From Fasciolopsis buskii (Eukaryota; Platyhelminthes; Trematoda; Plagiorchiida; Fasciolidae), in the NCBI GenBank assembly GCA_008360955.1, contig LUCM01004382.1, positions 48,072-112,071 of the forward strand: DNA of 64,000 nucleotides, given 5' to 3'. Shown here in pieces: positions 27,301-36,300 of this stretch. A program made the translations under genes and the position numbers. The notes under the pieces are model-generated. The model did not search any database, was not told the origin of the DNA, and saw nothing but the letters and a program-made list of their open reading frames with translations. How positions within the stretch are numbered: the stretch's first letter is position 1; each line of letters opens with the position of its first letter.

Positions 27301-30300
27301 TTTACATAACCATTAAAGTGGCAATAACGATAAGGCTATGAAATCGCCTGACAGCAGAGGCTATTGGAAGCCATAAAATGAGATCCGTTACTCTCCACGT
27401 AAATCATATTCATACACTGTAAATCTGCCGTTTACTTTCTTGAGTGAGAACAAACTTTGCACCACACCATGCAGTATTGCTTCAGTCATGTCTTCAGCGA
27501 GCATGCTTAGATTGACGAGATACCTACACTGAAGCAAGAAAACCGACCGGTGGCTCGAAAATTTAGGGGGTTGAAACAGCAACTGACCCAATCAATAACA
27601 AGTCGCCTACAGTTTCATTGGACTCGGAGTCCAAGAGCAATGACTTTTTGAGCCCACAAACCGGAAATATGTTGAAGCCAAAAGTTCCCTGCTTACCGCA
27701 ATCAAAGCCAACTAAAGTACCCATTGTTTATGCTTGCAAATGTCCGTTTGTCAGAGAGACTGACGGTGGTCAAACGGTAAACATCAGAGCATTTCAATCT
27801 GAAGTTTCCAGCTTCGTATGTCGACAACTTCCTCCTTTATGAGACCGTGGGTGGCCGCGACTCTGCCTCTCGAAATTGATGTGTAGTTGTTGTTTCATTA
27901 AAAAATGAAATAAATGACAAGAATGGCGGTAAAAAGGTATGGATTCCGTCTATGACAGCAACGAAGATATTCTGGCTCCTATTTTGCGACAGAGTCCTGC
28001 AGTATCCCGTTCCCTTGAAAAAGTAGCAGCATAGTATTATCGATGGAAGGTGTTCCACTAAATATTTGAGTCTTTCCATTATTTTTTTATCCAAAAACAA
28101 CAACCCTTTGGAAAAAACCCTGATCTGTATCGCCATCTAGGATTAACACTGGTGCAGAATTGTACCTAAATTCTACTTAGCTTAAATTCAATCCCACACG
28201 GTTAACAAGAAGTTGAAGGCATAATCCATAAGTTTGCTTTATCACTGATTGTTGTCAAACTGCCTTGAAACATTATTTATTTAATCAAATGCTTTTGCAA
28301 ACTGCTGTAGCCTCAAACGCCGATTGATGTAACATTCTATAGCTGGATTCTTGATCAACGAGGAGAATTATTTCGCCGTCTTTGGAAAAATCCATTCTGC
28401 CGAATAGCACCGATTTGTACATTCATGCCACCCAAGTGAAATCCACATGCTTCGAATATGAGTCGAAACTTAAATCCAGTCGAAAAGGATGTATGAAATA
28501 ACGTTCAAAGTAGTTAGTTAACTCCTCTAGGAACAACAAAAATGGGGCAGATTTTTAGACACAATGAGTTAGGGACAGCGAAACGCGAGCGAGGGCAAAA
28601 GCCTCGTCTAACAGGCGGAAAGATCCCAGCAAGATAAGTGTGGTCACACTCTGCCGAAAAGCTGGAAGACATACAACGGACTACGGAGATGCTAGTGCGC
28701 TCTAATAGGAATTCCCAACATGAACTCGGTGTCCGCATGCACAATCCTTGCGAATTAACATCCATTGAATATACATCAACGGGAACGACAGGGCGGAAAT
28801 TTCGAACGTTCGAAACGGGAATTGGCTTCAGGGTCATGAGAGCTGTGATAAACATAATAAGACCGCAATGAGATAAAAAGGAACCTTATGCCTTTCCGTC
28901 GACCAAATCACCCCCGACGCTGGCACACACGCACATTATCCACCAGCTTACACCAGACAGCTTATAGCAGCTGCTCAGGACCGTTTACTTGAAACCTTCT
29001 TATGGGAACCGCCACACATTGTAACTGGTGGGTCATTAAAACCAACAGCACCCTCAAATGACAAAATAGGTTTCATGATCTCAAAACACCAGATGTTAAA
29101 ATCGTCGAGCGGTGTTGTTTCCCTTGATAGCCTATGTGATAATCCTGTCTAATCCCCGTGCGCATGGTAACACAGGTGTACAATAGTTCTGGCAGGAGGT
29201 AGAAACCATTGGGTAGCTGCCCATCGGTGGTTTGAAGCAACACACCCACGACGTTTAGTTCCGAACGTCAAATTATAATAGCTTGACCACAGCGGAAATA
29301 CGCGCACAATCATTCAGTTAGGATATCTTGGTCAGCATTGGTCATTGATTTTAACATGAAGATAATTTTATATAGTGAAAACGGTATAAAAGAAAACTCC
29401 ATTGAATGTGAACGCATTAGCGAAAATGGACCAAATAATTCGACTGTACGATATCCGCTCACATATTTTTGATTTAACAGAATGATTTTTTCAGTATTTA
29501 CCTTAACACTTTCATGCAATGTTCTACCTGGGTTTGTAATTTGGCGATGTGACCGAATTTCTTGCAGCTTAGGCAGTGCGTAATAAGAGTGCACATTCCT
29601 GTCCGTTTGCACCAAGCAACTCGCAAGTGACTTGCTCTAAAGCAATTGTGATACGACTCAAATAAAGCAAACGCAGTAGTAAAGCGTCTTGAAGGGTAAG
29701 GGATTAATGGTGAGTTGAGCGACGATATCACATGGTGAATTATTTCATGCAAACATTCAATCTCCTATTACTAATATGTACCAAGTAGGGGGTTCTCAAA
29801 GTCCGGTGTCGTTAAAGACTGATATATAAGACAAAACGAGAAACCAGACACAAACTAGCTGGTTTCCCAGTTGATAAAATAATTGGTATAACCCTTTCAG
29901 TTTGCGTTTCAGTGATTCAATACGAAAGAGGAGCCGAGTACTGATCTGTTTTGAGATATCCATTTTTCCAAATGAATTTATCTTGACAATAAGCTAACAG
30001 CGTAAAATCTTGTTTCACAGCTGAACAGAGAGAGATAAATTTGCTCCCGTTTATCCAAACAAGTGCCAGTCGTTGCACCTCTACTCGCAAATTGTTACAC
30101 TTCATTCATATACATGTATACACCCCGTGAGAGGTCAGTTAGCTGTTGGGGTTTCTATGCACGTTTATGCTATTTACGTGAACAAAATCATATGATACAG
30201 TTTGATGAATAATAAAAGAGCAACTATTTCCAAACAACCATCAACTCGAGTTTACAAATTTTTCAAAAATGGACTACTACTTATTCTAGGTGAATGTTCT

Positions 30301-33300
30301 TTTGAATTAGTTTATCGCCCTAGAGGCTAAAGTGGATTGAATTCGAGGAAAAAAATAAGAGCAGTCGATATTGTTAGGCTTCATAACTATGGGAAGACTT
30401 TCGTTCTCATGCGTGTCCTGTTATAGGGGTGCGTTAGCTGGAGAGATTAAAATAAGCCATTTACAGACATTTTTAAAATTAAGTGCCCCTACATCAGGAG
30501 ATGCTATGCAGCCAATTGGCTTTTTGTTGAATTTTGTTATCGTCGTCTTTCTGTTGTGAATATTTTCACTTTTGTAATTTAATACTATTTATTGTGCATC
30601 AAGCCCCCTCATAGGTTTATTGGTTCACTATTATTTTGTGTATTTTCTCCAAAGTCATATGAGGCGTGAAGTCAGAATATTCTAACACATTTTGGAATGA
30701 ATTCGCCGAACTTCTGATACATAAGAGCTAACACCCATCTATCAACTACAAATATTCTTCCTACGTGATTCGGTCTTATTCGACACAATATAGGTCAATA
30801 ATTGGGGCTCGGTTAGGGCAAAAGACCATTAGCTGAAATAATAATTAAAAAAATCGTATTATGTTTGCAAATTCCCAAGTGTCTGAAATCTTACTTTGTC
30901 ACCCGGATCCATTCAGCGTTGGAGACCGGTTTCAAAAGACCCTTCCTTGTCCTATTCTCTTCCCTTGACCGTCTCATAGATATTCATTTGGTATATTATA
31001 GAGTATTTGAGAAGGAAGGCATAAAAAAGCAGGATCTAGGTGTGTGTAAAACTAGCACTGTGAAAGTGACTGGCGGATCATTGGATTATCTCTCGAGATT
31101 GACAATCTCTAATGCGACTCATCATTGGAGGAGTTAAGTAATCGACTGATGGTGACAAGCATTACACTTCGAAAGAGATAGATCAACTGTAATATCAGTT
31201 CTGAAAGTAACAGGCGATGGGAAAATTGCCCAGTTGCTTCTGAAATCCCAGGGGAATGCCCTTTCAGGTTGATGCTATATGTGCACGATCAACTCAAGTA
31301 TAGGCGGCTGATAACACCTCCACCAAAGAATACAAATCCAATGTAGCTCCTCCAAAACGTCACACTGGTGTTGAGCTGCTCCGGATTTCGTCAATAATAA
31401 TGATTGCTAAAACATGTGGGACAACTGTAAATCGTCGGACTGATTTCATAAACGTAAACTGTCGGCTCCTTTGGCACACTTACGGTCATTTCGATGACAG
31501 CAAGTTACGAAAAACACCACAATAAATATTAATCCCACTGACAAGCCCACCAGCTTTTGAAGTGAATTCTTGAACACTTGCTTACTAGGTTTAGGTCTAA
31601 TGACCTACCTGTTGGCTTCCCAGTATTTGACCTGTAAAAGACAGTCGTTTATGGTACTCATCAGTTAGCAGTCCGTACAATGAAGATAACTTTTAACTTC
31701 GGACGACCCTTCAAGATGACAGTACTCAGTTCACTCCTCCACGCCGTCAAATTTCAGTACGAGTTTCACACCCTCCGAAAAATCACGACTTGAATGTCAC
31801 TGGACAGAAGATGGTTGCGTTGAATTGTGCCGGCAGACAGATTGGTGGATTTGTCGTAAACTGAGAGCACATGCAGTCATTTTGCTCGGTGCACGCCTTC
31901 AAGTCGAACTTCAAAGCGCAGATTAGGGATCAGTACATCATAGTAACAAACGTAAACAGTTGAGTGGAATTAAATCTTGGATGTAATACCGTAGATTCCA
32001 CTTCACCTCCTTCCAAGTTACCACAATTTCAGTGGAATTGACTACTGTTGGCTGAACATGTATCTCAGCATTCGTTTTCGGCTATGATACATGACAACAA
32101 ACAAGTTGTTCAGTGATTGGCAAATTTCGTTAATTTGACTTAAAGTATAACTCGCTCTCTTATACAACAACGTCACGCAGTGGTGAACAAATGCAAACAT
32201 GAATGAAATCGATGTCCAAATCAGAGAATTATCCTGTATACTTGGGGAGTGTCGTGATGAAGACAAGACATTGAGGCAGGGATCAAATACGATGCGATAA
32301 GAAAGAAAAATTACACGAAAAGGCCAAGTAACAGCAGGAAACTGTGTAGATCACTAGTTTTCAAACCACCTAATCAAAACTTTTTTTGGAGCTTAGACAA
32401 TTACGAAAAGATTTCGCGATCTACCGATCAATTTTCATACGTCATTCTGACCTCACTTCAAGCTGATCGTCGTGCCCTTGGAATATGAAAAACTGCTTTC
32501 CAATCAAAAATGAAAGATAGGAAATTCAAAGTATGGCACAAGAAACTCCAGATCGAATTTAGTAGTTCTAGATACAACACTCATTCGGACTTGGGTAGGG
32601 AAAATTTTTAAGACTATCAGTCACAAGGTAGCCGGTGTGTAAAATTTGCGATCGATAATCAAGCCAAACTGCCGCTAGATCATTCGTAAACAAAAATCCG
32701 ATTTGCTTGACACGATGTTTTATCGATGTCGTGAAATTCTGATAAAAAAGCCAATCGGATCCGTTTACGCAACGAACTTTAGCGTATTCGAAGGATTTTG
32801 GTAATCAGAGTACATGAATATGCCAGTTCATGGATTACGTTGATGGTTGTAATTAGAAACCGATTTTTACTAACAGCAATGGTCAAGTCTGACAGCACCG
32901 ATTTCGACTTGCATTCTATTTACCAAATCTTGATATAGTTTCAAGTTTTATGCGAGACAGTTCCAAACACTTTTCCAGTTTTAACTCGTGTTCTCACAAA
33001 ATAAAGTTACATTACAGTTTTTTCCTGGTTTGATTTCACTGGGCTATTCTCTAGGGGAACATGCGAATTTCGCGTGATGTTTTCTAACACAAACCGTCCC
33101 AAACCGTCAGGATGCGGGCAGTGGTCGAATTGATACTCACAAAAATGAAATGTGAATAAATACACCATGGGACTGAGTGAAAGGTTCACGACAAATTGGC
33201 AACCAATCATCTAGTTGTCATGGCGAGTTAATATCTTCGTGAAAAAAGTCAACTGTTGTCCTTTCGATTAGTATCAATTATTCGATTGTTCAAACAAACG

Positions 33301-36300
33301 ACACTAAAATTCAGATTCACTTTTTTGCGCTTAGAATTTTCTTATTTTAACGTTGTCGATTTTCTGCCCTTTGCGACGTATCACGATTGACTTATTCGTT
33401 CAGGCGAACAAAAGAACGCATTGGAGCGACAATTTATCCAGTCATTACATACTGGACCGTGAGAGAGTGAAAAAAAACTGTCCGGGTTCGCTGAAAAGAA
33501 AAACATCTCGGTTTGGAGAAATTATACTTTCTTACTATCGTTTTCTTTTCAGTGTAACTAAACACGTTTTGTGTGACCAATAGGTGAGAAGAAGGACTGC
33601 CCTATTCATGTTCCCGCAGAGTGATAAGATTTTGTGCAACAGCAAAGTCTCACCGATAACTCTGTTCATCACGAGCAGTGAAGAGAAAAAGTTTTGGCTA
33701 ATATTTTTTTTCGTTTTTGCTGCATTTATTCATATCTGCGGATCGGTGTTGTTAACGCTTCTCTGGTTTCTCGATGTGCAGGCTGATTAAGTTTACCCAT
33801 GCGCATAATTCGAATGACATCCGGAAATGCCCGCATAGTAAGTTGTCAGACACTGTCAGATGAAATGTTGACCAAACTCATTTTGCTTGTGGTCAAATGT
33901 TGATTGGACCAATGGATTCCAGATGAGATCAGCTTGTATCCTATTTGTCTTATTCTTTATTTTCATTTATTCCGATTTGTCAAAAGACCGGATATTGAAT
34001 AATTATCCGTTGACCGTCTTAATCAATCGTTCGTTGATTTTCTCGCCACACGTATAGTTCATTTTAAAGTCATTTGGAAATATGCTATATCAGATATGAT
34101 TTAACGATAATGGTCTCAAGGTGAGATGATTGGTTTTCACAATCTACTCATAGATTCTTGCTACTTAGTCGTTCAATTAAATAGATTTTTTTCTATTCAA
34201 AATGCAATCGTCCATCAGATTTTAATTCAATTAATGTTGGTCAAATAATGTACACAACGATGATTCGAATACATGTTACAGGTTCGAGCCCACATCTTCT
34301 GCGTCAATCTCTCCAGCTGGAAACACTCAAAGCAGAAAACCCCAGGCACATCATACCGATTTCATGGGTATTGCAAACCTGATAGCAATCAGAACACAAA
34401 TCAGACGAACAAATGCTATCGAAATTCCTAAGATTCCTGTTTGACGTGAATCCAGAAGACAGAGAATGGTTACAGCGGTTTCATTAAATTTTGTGTCTAC
34501 TTAAGCATGAAGGTATGGTGTGAATCGTCTCCCTTGATCCTTGCTCACCAGCAAACGGGTTAGGGTCCCACAAGTTCAGGCATTTCTAAAACAACTGTTT
34601 GCCTGAGTTAAGCGGCACTCAGCACTATATCACAGATTTGTCGTAATAGTGAAGGCAATAGCACTAATAACAATAATAATACTCAATGATTTAATTATAA
34701 AATATTTGCTCTTGAAAACTTTCGAAAAGCAGCCGAAGAAAGCAATACAAAGAACGTAAACTGACAGAAAAATCTCATCGTCAACATTTCTGAAGGAATT
34801 ACTCACCAGTACCGTGATATATCCAAGTACTCACGCCAGCTGAACATATCAGGCACACAGTGGCTACCGTTGCCAGACCAAGTGCAGTAATCCGCGCGGT
34901 GGCGAATACACTGTGATCCCAGTATTCTGCAAACTGCTCCACTTCAGCCGTACTAATATGAATAGCTAGTCGGGAATGATCGTACGGAGCAGCGGCTCCC
35001 CGACCACCCAGTGAGGTTGTACCAGACACGGCTTGGGAGAGCCGAACTGAGACGGGACCAGTGGTAGGTGGAACCGACTCGATAAGGGCCTCAGATGTAG
35101 CTGCCGGGGCCATACCATCTGTGTAATCTTTCTCGTCTTTCTCCCCATCAGCCACCAAAGAATCCACGAACAAATGGGATGCAGTCTTAGAAGGTAACGT
35201 GGATTTTGGTTCGCGACCATGATCCACTTGTTCGGTAGGTTCATCTACCATGCTATGTTTCTCTTCGAGGGAGACACTTTTTTCCGGTTTTCTTGGTCGT
35301 TTGTAGTCTCTCGAGGAGTCTGGCCCACGGTTCTAAATTAATTAAAGAATATCAACACATTTCACTGCAAAATTTGAAAGACGAATTAATGGTGAAGTAG
35401 ACAGGCTGACTGTTAACTGTCTTCAGCTCGTGTGCATGGATAGCCCACTTCATTACAAAGGTTGCAGTTGGAATTTTAAATATTACACGAATGAGTAGTA
35501 AATTGTTAGCAAAAATTCCTCAAATTAAGTTGCCAGCTAAGAACATGCTTGTTTCATTGGATGCAAAACTTGTTGCCGTTCTCCAATTCACGTTAGATAG
35601 AGGCATTATCTACTATCTACTGCCGAAATTATGTCAGAGGGTACTGGAATAGAATCTCTCTTGGTTTCGCTTAAACCTTCCTTTCCGGTGTGGTCACACT
35701 TCCTCAGATTCGTAGAACCTGATTTTCTCCTTCTGAATTTTAGACTGTTCCCTACTCCTACATTTTAGAATCCTTCTCTCACTAGTAAATACTAAGGAGG
35801 AATTTACTTCTCTTCATTCGCCGATTTTAGTCAGTAGTGTCTCCCTCGTTTCCGTAAAGTTTCTCTTCCATTCAGCGCAGCCGACTGGATGATCTCGTAC
35901 TGAGTTAAAATGGATTAGACATCCACACAAGTCAGTTGGGCGTACGATGAGCTTCAGAGTTCTCTTATTATCTTCTTTATAGGTGTACAATTAGGTTTGT
36001 CCCGTTGGACAACGGCTGTTCTTTAATTTTCATATTTAGTCACTTCCTCACAGCCTGGAAGTTGCTTCATCGATGCTTTACTATCAATATTATATGGAGA
36101 TTCTGCTACTTAAGTCATGCTTAGGCGGTCATACTTTTCATAGCCTTATCCCGTTTATGTCCTTAGATGTCCTAACTGCACCTTTTAATTATTCGCCCTT
36201 CCTCTTCGCGCTACAAAACGAAAGAATACCAGTGCGTCATTTCTGCACTTTCAAACAAGTACATTTGTCCGTTTGCCTGAAAGCAGCATCAATAAACTGG

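Larger units (their letters stand above)
19896..34806 (-). other. Intron between exons B and C (14.9 kb)
   Basis: This is the largest intron, with a consensus GTGAGTAA donor and a CACATAG acceptor. It carries a SINE at 25041-25161 and a SINE fragment at 29705-29782. Open frames such as 23210-23572 (-) and 28514-28855 (-) are of chance length, have no family match and are left out. 26600-27350 is AT-rich and featureless. A small hairpin (TCACCTG/CAGGTGA) lies near 24823-24840. Confidence 0.83.
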
